Positions 16,135 through 24,341 of a stretch of 64,000 nt of DNA are shown here, in pieces; the stretch's first letter is position 1; every line of letters starts with the position of its first letter. Both the position numbers and the translations under genes were made by a program. Under the pieces are notes generated by a model that was not told the DNA's origin, did no database searches, and saw only the letters and a list, made by a program, of their open reading frames with translations. The stretch lies in NCBI GenBank assembly GCA_050110875.1, contig CP188828.1:2232001-2296000 (forward strand). Direction: 5' to 3'. The DNA comes from Methyloligella sp050110875 (GTDB lineage Bacteria > Pseudomonadota > Alphaproteobacteria > Rhizobiales > Methyloligellaceae).

Positions 16135-17133
16135 CTACCCCGGCAGGCGCAGCAAATGCAGGCTGAACAGCGCCCGGTCGTCCACCCAGAGCGCAGCGTG
16201 CCGCCAGCCGGCATCGGTCGCCAGCAGACGGAACTCCGGCAGGGTGTATTTGTGGGAGTTCTCCGTATGGATGCGTTCGCCCTCGGCAAACGCGAAGCGC
16301 TCGCCGAGAACGTTCACCCACTGGTCCGCCTTGCTGACGAGATGCATCTCCACCCGCCCGTGCTCGGCGTTGAACACCGCATCGTGGTCGAACCGGTCGA
16401 GATCGAAATTCCCTTCAAGCTCCCGATTGATGCGGTTCAAGAGATTGAGGTTGAATTCTGCCGTCACCCCCTTGGCGTCGTTATAGGCCGGCAGCAGGAT
16501 ATCCAGCGGCTTCTTCAGATCGACGCCGATCAGGAAAGCCGAGCCCGGACCGAGCGAGGCGGCCGCGTTCGAAAGGAACTTGCAAGCCTCCGGACGTGTC
16601 AGATTGCCGATCGTGGAGCCGGAAAAGAAGCCGAGCTTGAACCGGTTCGCAACCGCCTCCGGCAAGGCCACCCGCCTTGTGAAATCGGCCATCAGGGGCA
16701 GCACGTCCAATTCCGGAAAACGCGCGTTGAGCGTGTCCTTGGCCTGGGCGAGACAGGTCGCCTCGATATCCATGGGCACATAGGTATCGAGGCTTTCCAA
16801 CCCATCGATCAGGAGCATGGTCTTACGACTGGAGCCGGAACCGAATTCGATGAGCGCTTCCGCCGGTCCGATCTGCTCGGCCATGTCGCCCCCATGCTGC
16901 TCCAGGAGGGCGATCTCTGTCCGCGTCGGGTAATATTCCGCGAGCTCCGTGATCTCCTCGAACAGCGCCGAGCCGCGCGCGTCGTAGAGAAAGCGTGAGG
17001 GAATCGCCTTGTCGTCCAGGGACAACCCCTCCAGCACCGCTTCGGCGAACTCCGTCAGCTCCGGGGGCAGGCCGCCACCCGCAAGCCGGTCGCGCCGCGC
17101 TCGGGCGGTCGCCTCTTTCGAATAGGAGTTCAT
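16135..17133 (-). CDS. egtD: L-histidine N-alpha-methyltransferase (ergothioneine biosynthesis)
   Basis: EgtD trimethylates histidine with SAM to give hercynine. With the start at ATG 17133 the protein is 332 residues, the usual family length. The N-terminal IPSRFLYDARGSALFEEITEL and EYYPTRTE pattern, and the SAM loop EFGSGSSRKT at 96-105, are diagnostic. The ATG overlaps the egtB stop codon (TAATG), so egtB and egtD are translationally coupled. The longer open frame to 17265 runs inside egtB and is not used. No egtA, egtC or egtE is adjacent, as is common outside actinobacteria. Confidence 0.94.
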   Translation of the reverse strand: MNSYSKEATARARRDRLAGGGLPPELTEFAEAVLEGLSLDDKAIPSRFLYDARGSALFEEITELAEYYPTRTEIALLEQHGGDMAEQIGPAEALIEFGSGSSRKTMLLIDGLESLDTYVPMDIEATCLAQAKDTLNARFPELDVLPLMADFTRRVALPEAVANRFKLGFFSGSTIGNLTRPEACKFLSNAAASLGPGSAFLIGVDLKKPLDILLPAYNDAKGVTAEFNLNLLNRINRELEGNFDLDRFDHDAVFNAEHGRVEMHLVSKADQWVNVLGERFAFAEGERIHTENSHKYTLPEFRLLATDAGWRHAALWVDDRALFSLHLLRLPG

Positions 17134-18446
17134 TAGACGTCGGCCGCAAGTCGAAGGCCGGTGAACTGCCAGCGTTGGAAGGGATAGAAGAAATTCCGGT
17201 AGGTACGGCGGATATGGCCCTCCGGGGTCGCGCAGGAGCCGCCTTTCAGCACGAACTGATTGCACATGAACTTGCCGTTATATTCGCCCACCGCGCCGAC
17301 CGCGGGCTTGAAGCCCGGATAAGGCAGATAGGCGCTTGCCGTCCATTCCCAGACATCGCCATACATCTGCTGCAGGCCGGTCCCGTCCGGATCCGCCGGC
17401 ATGGGCCGCAGATGATCGGCGCCCAGGGTCCGCCCCTCCACGGGCAGCCCTTCCGCGGCGAGCTCCCATTCGAACTCGCTCGGCAGCCGGTAGCCCGCCC
17501 AGCGGGCAAACGCATCCGCCTCGAAAAAGCTGATATGGGTCACTGGCGCCGCCGGATCGACGGGGCGATATCCGACCAGGCTCATCTGCATGAAGCCGCC
17601 CTCCGCCTCGTCCCAATAGAGCGGCCCCTTCCAACCCTTGCGGTTCACCCGCGACCAGCCATCCGAGAGCCACAAGGTCGGGGTGGCGTAGCCGCCATCC
17701 TCGATGAATTCGATCCATTCCTTGTTGGTGACGCAGCGATTGGCGAGCTTGAAGGGCCGGATCAGCTCTTCGTGGCGCGGGGCCTCGTTGTCGTAGAAGA
17801 ACCCGTCGCCGGCATGGCCGAATTCATGGATGCCGCCGTCGAACGAGGTCCAGGTCAGCGCGCCGGGCGCCTCGGCCGCCACGCCCATGCGGGCTTCGCG
17901 ATAGGCGGGCTTCAGGGGCTCGTCTGCGAACAGCGCCAGGATATCGGTCAACAGCAGCTCTTGGTGCTGCTGCTCGTGATTGATGCCGAGCTCGATCAGG
18001 GCACGGGCATCCTCCGGCAGCTCCACCTCGGCGAACATCCGTTCCAGCGCTTCGTCGACATAGGCGCGATAGCTGCGCACTTCTGCCGCCGAGGGCCGGG
18101 TCAAAAGCCCGCGCTTGTCCCGCGGCTGCCGGTCGCCGACCGTGTCGTAATAGGAGTTGAAACAGTATTCGAAATTCTCGTCATAGACCCGATAGCCGGG
18201 CAGGTAGGATCTCAGCACGAAGGCTTCGAAAAACCAGGTGATATGGGCGAGATGCCACTTGGTGGGGCTGGCGTCCGGGTTTGCCTGAACCACCTGATCC
18301 TCGTCGCTCAATGGCGCCGCCAGATCGAGAGACACCCGTCTGGTCTCCATCAACCGGCTGAAAAGAGGATCGTTTTCGGGGGCGACCTTGGTTTGGGGCC
18401 CGGCCGGGACCGCTTCGCTGATGCTCAATCTTGCCTCCTTGCCCAT
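17133..18446 (-). CDS. egtB: Ergothioneine biosynthesis sulfoxide synthase
   Basis: EgtB is a non-haem iron enzyme that joins hercynine to a thiol (gamma-glutamylcysteine or cysteine) and oxidises the sulfur. It has 437 residues. The N-terminal DinB-like four-helix part supplies the iron histidines: H68 in WHLAHITWFFE and H157 and H161 in HEQQHQE. The C-terminal half is an FGE-sulfatase domain (YRLPSEFEWE, GDVWEWTAS, LKGGSCATP). AAGGAGG lies inside the frame 5 bases before a TTG at residue 7 (18428), so TTG may be the real start; ATG 18446 has only a G-run directly before it. Confidence 0.94.
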   Translation of the reverse strand: MGKEARLSISEAVPAGPQTKVAPENDPLFSRLMETRRVSLDLAAPLSDEDQVVQANPDASPTKWHLAHITWFFEAFVLRSYLPGYRVYDENFEYCFNSYYDTVGDRQPRDKRGLLTRPSAAEVRSYRAYVDEALERMFAEVELPEDARALIELGINHEQQHQELLLTDILALFADEPLKPAYREARMGVAAEAPGALTWTSFDGGIHEFGHAGDGFFYDNEAPRHEELIRPFKLANRCVTNKEWIEFIEDGGYATPTLWLSDGWSRVNRKGWKGPLYWDEAEGGFMQMSLVGYRPVDPAAPVTHISFFEADAFARWAGYRLPSEFEWELAAEGLPVEGRTLGADHLRPMPADPDGTGLQQMYGDVWEWTASAYLPYPGFKPAVGAVGEYNGKFMCNQFVLKGGSCATPEGHIRRTYRNFFYPFQRWQFTGLRLAADV

Positions 18447-18589
18447 CCCCCCTTGAAAAGCTTAACAAGGGCAGGCGCACATCTCCAAGAATGTTGTGCT
18501 TGACGGTGTTGTTCCCGCGTCGCTTGTCTCAATATTGGGGCAGGGCCGTTAACTTGGGAATCACACCTGCGTGAGGTTGGATCCGCGAG

Positions 18590-19102
18590 ATGCTGAAGAG
18601 CTCATCGGCACAGCAAAAGACTATTCAAACACAGCGAGATGACGCCGATCCCGTGCTGTGCCCCGACGGTCGGCAATCGCCGGCCGCTGCCGCACTCCAG
18701 CGCGGTGTCTGCCGCACCTTGCGTGCTCTCGGCCATTCGGTGATCACCGAGCTGACCCTCGCCGGCGGAAGGCGCGCCGACGTGGTTGGGCTGTCGCCCT
18801 CGGGCGATATCTGGATTGTGGAGATCAAATCCTGCCTGGCCGACTTCCAGGCCGATGCCAAATGGGCCGAGTATTACGATCATTGCGACCGGCTCTATTT
18901 CGCCGTCGCGCCGGACTTTCCGCACGAGATTATCCCGGAGGAGACCGGCCTGATCCTGGCCGACCGTTTCGGCGCGGAGATCATGCGCGAGCCGGGCGAG
19001 CTGCGGCTCGCCGCGGCCAGGCGCAAGGCCATGACCTTGTGCTTCGCGCGGGCAGCCGCGCTCAGGCTCCAAAGAGAGCTCGATCCGTTCTGCGGGGAAT
19101 AG
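18590..19102 (+). CDS. mmcB: MmcB family DNA repair protein
   Basis: This 170-residue protein matches the alphaproteobacterial MmcB group (DNA-damage-induced, linked to mitomycin C tolerance in Caulobacter). It has a PD-(D/E)xK nuclease-like core: GRRADVVGL followed by WIVEIKS, with Asp, Glu and Lys in the expected order around residues 64-80. The rest is a compact alpha/beta fold ending with an Arg-rich helix. It stands alone, convergent with regA (stops 10 bases apart) and divergent from egtB. Nuclease activity has not been shown for the family as far as I know. Confidence 0.82.
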   Translation: MLKSSSAQQKTIQTQRDDADPVLCPDGRQSPAAAALQRGVCRTLRALGHSVITELTLAGGRRADVVGLSPSGDIWIVEIKSCLADFQADAKWAEYYDHCDRLYFAVAPDFPHEIIPEETGLILADRFGAEIMREPGELRLAAARRKAMTLCFARAAALRLQRELDPFCGE

Positions 19103-19111
19103 GCGGTGGCG

Positions 19112-19681
19112 CTATTTCGGCGCGCGCTTGGCGAGGATCCGCTGCAGGGTCCGGCGATGCATGTTGAGACGGCGTGCCGTCTCCGAGACATTGCGGTTGC
19201 AAAGCTCGTAGACCCGCTGGATATGCTCCCAGCGCACGCGATCCGCCGACATCGGGTTCTCCGGCGGCGGCGCCTTCGCATCCTTGGCGAGCAGCGCGTT
19301 ATAGACGTCGTCCGCATCGGCCGGCTTGGCGAGATAGTCCACCGCGCCGAGCTTCACGGCATTCACCGCAGTGGCGATATTGCCGTAGCCCGTCAGCACG
19401 ACGGCGCGCGCCTCGGGACGGATATCCGCAAGCGCGGCGATCACGTCGATACCGTTGCCATCGTCGAGTCGCATATCCACGACGGCGAAGGCCGGGGGAT
19501 TTTTGCGGAGGGCGGCAAGCCCTTCCTCGACGGTGGGAGCGGTTTCCACGTCAAAACCGCGGGACTCCATGGCTCGCGCTAGGCGAGCGAGAAACGCCCG
19601 ATCATCGTCGACGATCAGGAGCGACTTATCTTGCTGCATGTTGTCCTGCTGCAAGGAAGCCTCGATAGGTTGAGCATCCAT
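19112..19681 (-). CDS. regA: RegA/ActR/PrrA redox response regulator
   Basis: This 189-residue regulator (175 if M15 is used) controls photosynthesis, respiration, nitrogen and carbon genes under redox control. The receiver domain has the acidic pair in LLIVDDDRAF, phospho-acceptor D69 in VVDMRLDDG, and Lys in YLAKPAD. The C-terminus is the short Fis-type helix-turn-helix typical of RegA (NVSETARRLNMHRRTLQRIL). It follows regB on the same strand after 218 bases. That gap is large enough for its own promoter. Confidence 0.95.
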   Translation of the reverse strand: MDAQPIEASLQQDNMQQDKSLLIVDDDRAFLARLARAMESRGFDVETAPTVEEGLAALRKNPPAFAVVDMRLDDGNGIDVIAALADIRPEARAVVLTGYGNIATAVNAVKLGAVDYLAKPADADDVYNALLAKDAKAPPPENPMSADRVRWEHIQRVYELCNRNVSETARRLNMHRRTLQRILAKRAPK

Positions 19682-19899
19682 GATCCTAACTTTCTACAAG
19701 CCGGGCCGGTCACGCTCCAGTTTAAAATGCTTACAAGGTAAAATTCACCGCTTCGGTGGCGAGGCGAAGGCGACGCTGAAATGACCCGTAATGTAGCCTA
19801 TAAAATAGGCATGATTACTGAAGAATCCAGTGCCCTATCGTAAATGCCCGTCGGCGGCTGACAGGAAAATATCGAGTTTTCGGGCGGATTTTGCCGGGC

Positions 19900-21282
19900 C
19901 TAAACGGACCAGCCTTGCTCGAACCGCGCCCGCGGCCATACCACGGTCACCATCGCGCCGCCCGGGGAGACGGCCCGATTCGCGAGTTCGAGCTTGGCCC
20001 CGGACCGCTCTAGAAGCGTTTTGGCGATAAAGAAGCCGAGTCCCATGCCGATATGCTCGTCCGGCGCCTCCTCCCCCCAGCTCTGGCTCGGCCGCGTCGT
20101 GACGAACGGCTCTCCGAGCTGCTCCAGCACATCCGGGGGAAAGCCCGTCCCGTCATCGGCGATGGTGATCCGCACTTCGTTGGCCGTCCAGGTCGCGGAC
20201 GCCTCCACGCGGCTGGCCGCGAAATCGATGGCGTTCTCGATGAGATTGCCGAGCCCGTAAAGCACGCCCGGATTCCGCTTCATCACCGGCTCCTGCATGG
20301 CCGGGCTGCCGGGATCGAGTCCGGGCGCAGGTCCCGTCGTGATGTCGATCGGCACCGAAACCAGCCGGTGCGGTGCCACCACATCCTCCATAAGATGGCT
20401 CACGGTCATGCGCGAGACGATGAGATCGTTTTGCTCCGCTTGCCCGGCGAGCTGGGCCAGGATTTCCCGGCAGCGCTCGGCCTGGTCGCGCAAGAGCTGG
20501 AGATCCTCGTAATGCGGATCTTCCGCAGGTGCGTCGCGCAGGAGCTCCTTGGTCACCACCGAGATCGTGGCGAGCGGTGTGCCGAGACCGTGGGCCGCCG
20601 CGGCGGCCAGCCCGTCGAGCGCCGAGAGGCGCTGTTCCCGCGCCAACACCATCTCCGCCGCCGCCAGCGCTTCGGCCATGCGTCGCCCCTCTTCCGCCGT
20701 GCGCCAGGAATAGAAGCCGATGAAGAGCAGGCCGCAGAGCACCGTCGCCCAGATCCCCACCACGTAGAAGAACGGAAGATCCAGGGTTCCGGCCTGCTCG
20801 AACCAGGGAAGCGGATAATGATACCAGGTGAGGAGGGTCGCCAGGATTACCGCCAATGCACCGAGGGTCAGCGTCACACGCGGCGGCTGGGTGGCGGCGG
20901 ACACCGTAACCGGAGCCACCAGCAAGAACGCGAACGGGTTCTCCATGCCCCCGGTGAGATAGAGCAGAGCGGCCAGCTGCAGGATGTCGAAGCCGAGCAG
21001 GAGCAGTGCGAAGGGGCTCGGCAGCCGCTGACTTGCGGGATAGCGCAGCCGCAGCATGACATTCAGCCAAGCCGACGCCGCAATGACGATCAGGCAAGGC
21101 ACGATGGGAAGGTCGAGACCGAGAATCCAGTACCCGCCGACCACCGTGATGCTCTGGCCCATCACGGCGAGCCAGCGCAGGCGCACCATAGTTTGCAGCC
21201 GGAGCCGTGTTTGCCCCCGCTGAAGCCATTCTGGTAGTCTCGGCCCGGCTTGAGCCGGGGCTTGTTGTTCGGAAACCGCCAT
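19900..21282 (-). CDS. regB: RegB/ActS/PrrB redox sensor histidine kinase (variant H-box)
   Basis: This 460-residue sensor has about six N-terminal membrane helices. The quinone-site signature GGMENPF is at 111-117. The redox-box cysteine is C271 in AERCREIL, matching the RegB regulatory cysteine by context. The C-terminal ATPase domain has NLIENAIDFA, DDGTGFPP and GMGLGFF. The phospho-acceptor H231 lies in AAHGLGTPLATI. As I know the family, the usual motif is HELGTPL, so Gly232 replaces the Glu next to the histidine. regB is divergent from senC, as in Rhodobacter. Confidence 0.93.
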   Translation of the reverse strand: MAVSEQQAPAQAGPRLPEWLQRGQTRLRLQTMVRLRWLAVMGQSITVVGGYWILGLDLPIVPCLIVIAASAWLNVMLRLRYPASQRLPSPFALLLLGFDILQLAALLYLTGGMENPFAFLLVAPVTVSAATQPPRVTLTLGALAVILATLLTWYHYPLPWFEQAGTLDLPFFYVVGIWATVLCGLLFIGFYSWRTAEEGRRMAEALAAAEMVLAREQRLSALDGLAAAAAHGLGTPLATISVVTKELLRDAPAEDPHYEDLQLLRDQAERCREILAQLAGQAEQNDLIVSRMTVSHLMEDVVAPHRLVSVPIDITTGPAPGLDPGSPAMQEPVMKRNPGVLYGLGNLIENAIDFAASRVEASATWTANEVRITIADDGTGFPPDVLEQLGEPFVTTRPSQSWGEEAPDEHIGMGLGFFIAKTLLERSGAKLELANRAVSPGGAMVTVVWPRARFEQGWSV

Positions 21283-21435
21283 TCTTCCTTCGCCTTAATC
21301 GGGCGAAGCCCATACCGCAAGCAAAACGGCCCTTTAGCGTAACCGTGCCCACCTGCTAAAACGGCGGCCAAAGCGATGCAGGCCCAGTGTCGCACGCCTC
21401 TGTCTTGCCCGAAATTATCAACTATATGGTCCGCT

Positions 21436-22032
21436 ATGCGCCGCCTCATCACCGTTATCGTCATCGCTTTCTGCCTCGGAGCCGTCCTGGGGCTTGGCTT
21501 TCTCATCGCCAATCAGCCCGCCGGTCCCCGCACGGAGACCTCAGGCACCGCGCTGATCGGCGGTCCCTTCACCCTCACCAACCAGAATGGGGAGCGGGTC
21601 ACGGAGAAGGACTTCCAGGGAAAGCATATGCTGGTGTTTTTCGGCTTTACCCATTGCCCGGATATCTGCCCGGCGGAGCTTCAGGTGATCGCCGAAGCGA
21701 TGGACCAGCTCGGTGGCAAGGCGGATGAGGTGACCCCGGTCTTCGTGAGTGTCGATCCGGGACGCGATACGCCCGAGGCTCTGAAGAGCTATCTATCGAA
21801 TTTCGGGGACGATTTCGTCGGGCTGACCGGCTCCGACGAAGAGATTGCCGCGGTCGCCAAAGAGTACAGGGTGGCCTACCAGGTCCACAAAGAGAACCCG
21901 GGTGACGAGAACTACAATGTGGATCACAGCGCCATCGTCTATCTGATGGGGCCGGACGGCCAATATGTCGACCATTTCAGCTATGGCACCGGGGCCGACG
22001 AAATGGCGGAATCCCTCAAACGCTACCTTTAG
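21436..22032 (+). CDS. senC: SCO1/SenC/PrrC copper chaperone
   Basis: Sco proteins deliver copper to the CuA or CuB centre of cytochrome oxidase. The protein is 198 residues with one N-terminal membrane anchor (about 4-25) and a periplasmic thioredoxin fold. The copper ligands are C74 and C78 in THCPDICP and H164 in NVDHSAIVYL. I chose ATG 21436 because it places the anchor at the very N-terminus; the longer frame from 21376 adds 20 residues without anchor features. The gene is divergent from regB by 153 bases, the arrangement known from Rhodobacter, which suggests shared redox regulation. Confidence 0.93.
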   Translation: MRRLITVIVIAFCLGAVLGLGFLIANQPAGPRTETSGTALIGGPFTLTNQNGERVTEKDFQGKHMLVFFGFTHCPDICPAELQVIAEAMDQLGGKADEVTPVFVSVDPGRDTPEALKSYLSNFGDDFVGLTGSDEEIAAVAKEYRVAYQVHKENPGDENYNVDHSAIVYLMGPDGQYVDHFSYGTGADEMAESLKRYL

Positions 22033-22131
22033 CCGCGCACTCAAATCCCTGTTCCGCCATCAATTCACGTTGCAATGCAGCGTAGTCACCCCATTTGAAT
22101 TGTGCAGTGCGGCATAAATCTTGAGGTCCCT

Positions 22132-23403
22132 ATGCTCTACCACCTTTATGAACTCAACCACGCCGCGTTGAGTCCTGCCCGTGCGATGGCCGACGGCTTC
22201 AGATTGCTGTTCAAGCACCCGCTGAATCCGGCCTCCCACACGCCTCTCGGACGCACCGCAGCGGCCACCCTGGAGCTGTTCGAACGCACCACGCGCCGCT
22301 ATCGCAGGCCGTCCTGGGGCATCGACGAGGTCACCGTCGATGGCAAGACCGTCCCGGTGCGCGAGCGCACCCTGATCTCCAAGCCGTTCTGCAATCTCGT
22401 CCATTTCGAGCGGGATCTGAGCGGTATGCGCCGCCGCGATCCCAAGGTTCTGGTCGTGGCTCCCATGGCGGGTCATTTCCCGACCCTGCTGCGCGGAACG
22501 GTCCAGGCCATGCTCGCCGACCACGACGTCTACGTCACTGAATGGCAGGATGCCCGCAACGTCCCCCTCGCCGCGGGATCTTTCGACCTCGACGATTATA
22601 TTGACTACATCATTGAATTTTGCCGCTTTTTCGCAGGCGACGTGCATGTCATGGCGGTCTGCCAGCCGGTCGTGCCGGTCTTTGCCGCGGTCTCCCTGAT
22701 GGAGCAGGCCCGCGAGCGTGCCGCCCCGCGTTCTATGATCCTGATGGCCGGCCCGATCGATGCCCGGGAGAACCCCACCGCGGTCAATTGCTTCGCCCTC
22801 GATCGCGGGCTGGAATGGTTCCGCCGCAACGTGATCACCCAGGTTCCATGGCCCCATCCGGGCATGATGCGCTTGGTTTATCCCGGATTTCTGCAGCTCT
22901 CCGGCTTCATGGGCATGAATCTGGATCGCCACATCACCGCCCATCGCGATCTCTTCCAGCATTTGATCGAAGGCGACGGCGATTCCGCCGAGAAACACAG
23001 AGAATTCTACGACGAATTTCTTGCAGTCATGGATCTGACGGCGGAGTTTTATTTGCAAACCATCGACGAAGTGTTTCTCCGTCATACGCTTCCGCTTGGC
23101 GAGATGACCCATGACGGCGTCACCATCGACCCCAGCAAGATCGAGCGGGTGGCCCTGATGACCGTCGAAGGCGAAAAGGACGATATCGCCGGTATCGGCC
23201 AAACGAAGGCCGCCCATACCTTGGCTTCCAAACTGCCGGACAATATGCGCGAGCACTATCTGCAGCTCGGCGTCGGCCATTACGGCGTTTTTAACGGCTC
23301 CCGCTATCGTGCCGAAATCGTGCCGCGAATCCACGATTTCATCGCCATGCACAATCGCGGCGAAAGCCGGCTGTCGCGTGCCTTCGGCAATCTGATCGGC
23401 TGA
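22132..23403 (+). CDS. phaZ: Intracellular polyhydroxyalkanoate depolymerase
   Basis: PhaZ mobilises stored polyhydroxybutyrate inside the cell. The protein is 423 residues, the length of the intracellular family, and starts MLYHLYELNHAALSPARA. TTGAGG lies 6 bases upstream of ATG 22132. The nucleophile elbow reads MAVCQPVVPV, so the nucleophile is C177, as in the Cys-type PhaZa1 enzyme of Ralstonia, not Ser. EWQDARNVP and the C-terminal VGHYGVFNGSRYR, with the catalytic His, are typical. No phasin or PHA synthase is next to it. Confidence 0.93.
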   Translation: MLYHLYELNHAALSPARAMADGFRLLFKHPLNPASHTPLGRTAAATLELFERTTRRYRRPSWGIDEVTVDGKTVPVRERTLISKPFCNLVHFERDLSGMRRRDPKVLVVAPMAGHFPTLLRGTVQAMLADHDVYVTEWQDARNVPLAAGSFDLDDYIDYIIEFCRFFAGDVHVMAVCQPVVPVFAAVSLMEQARERAAPRSMILMAGPIDARENPTAVNCFALDRGLEWFRRNVITQVPWPHPGMMRLVYPGFLQLSGFMGMNLDRHITAHRDLFQHLIEGDGDSAEKHREFYDEFLAVMDLTAEFYLQTIDEVFLRHTLPLGEMTHDGVTIDPSKIERVALMTVEGEKDDIAGIGQTKAAHTLASKLPDNMREHYLQLGVGHYGVFNGSRYRAEIVPRIHDFIAMHNRGESRLSRAFGNLIG

Positions 23404-23491
23404 CGTCGACAATCCGAAAAAGCCGTCATCCGGCTGTGGTATTCTGGGGGAAATCGCCCGATTCGAGGCGGTCTATGTAGGGAGTCTGCGC

Positions 23492-24331
23492 ATGCTCAAG
23501 CGGCTGAAGCCTGGCCGAAAAGAGACTATCGAGTTGAATATCAAGGGGTTGGGGCTGCCGGTCCTGATGCGGCGCAGTCCACGTGCCCGGCGTTTCAGCT
23601 TGCAGGTTTCAGAGGCCAAGCGCGGCGCGATCTTGACCGTTCCTGTCTATTCCTCCTTCGCCGATGCCGACGAATTCCTGTCCCGCCACCTCGATTGGCT
23701 GAAGGAGCGCCTGGCCGGCCTCTCCGAGCCCGTTCCTTTCACGGATGGGGCCGTCGTGCCCTTGCGCGGCTTCGCCCATCAGGTCCATTTCGCAGGTCCG
23801 GTTCGCCGGCGCGGCGTCGTCTGGATCGACGCGGAAGACAGCGTCGATATGCCGGCCTGGCCCGAACGTGGTTCCCGTAGAGCCGCAAATATTCCGAAGC
23901 TTTGCATTGCGGGGGAGGCGGAGCATGCGCCGAGGCGCTTGCTCGACTGGCTGAAGCGCCAGGCCCATCATGATCTGAAGGACGAGGTGGCGTATCAGGC
24001 CGAGCGTATGCGGCTGGCCCCAAAGCGCATCTTCATCCGCGATCAGACCACCCGCTGGGGCTCCTGTTCCACCTCCGGCGCGCTTTCCTTCTCCTGGCGT
24101 CTGATCCTGGCGCCGTCATTCGTGCTGGAATATCTCGTCGTCCACGAGGTGGCCCATCTCGCCCATATGAATCACGGGCCGCGGTTCTGGAAGCTGGTTG
24201 AGAAGACCATGCCCGATTACGAGCATGCGCAAAACTGGCTGCGCGAGCACGGGGCGAGCCTGCACCGTTATGGCGCCGAGCCGATCACGCCTTCGGCGGC
24301 GTCGCATTTCCCCAAGCAATCGATCGAATAA
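23492..24331 (+). CDS. YgjP-like M48-superfamily metallopeptidase domain protein
   Basis: This 279-residue protein matches the DUF45/YgjP family. The zinc motif HEVAHLAHMNHGPRFW starts at residue 218, with H218, E219, H222 and a third His at 228. RDQTTRWGSCS upstream of it is the second family signature. Residues 20-110 form the beta-rich N-terminal part that starts SPRARRFSLQVS. The function is unknown; in other bacteria these genes often sit beside restriction enzymes or housekeeping genes. It follows phaZ after 88 bases and converges on PBP1A. Confidence 0.88.
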   Translation: MLKRLKPGRKETIELNIKGLGLPVLMRRSPRARRFSLQVSEAKRGAILTVPVYSSFADADEFLSRHLDWLKERLAGLSEPVPFTDGAVVPLRGFAHQVHFAGPVRRRGVVWIDAEDSVDMPAWPERGSRRAANIPKLCIAGEAEHAPRRLLDWLKRQAHHDLKDEVAYQAERMRLAPKRIFIRDQTTRWGSCSTSGALSFSWRLILAPSFVLEYLVVHEVAHLAHMNHGPRFWKLVEKTMPDYEHAQNWLREHGASLHRYGAEPITPSAASHFPKQSIE

Positions 24332-24341
24332 GGCGCGGGCC

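Noticed and set aside
22060..23412. 450-residue minus-strand frame opposite phaZ
   Set aside because: Antisense shadow; phaZ has the full depolymerase pattern and a good ribosome site.
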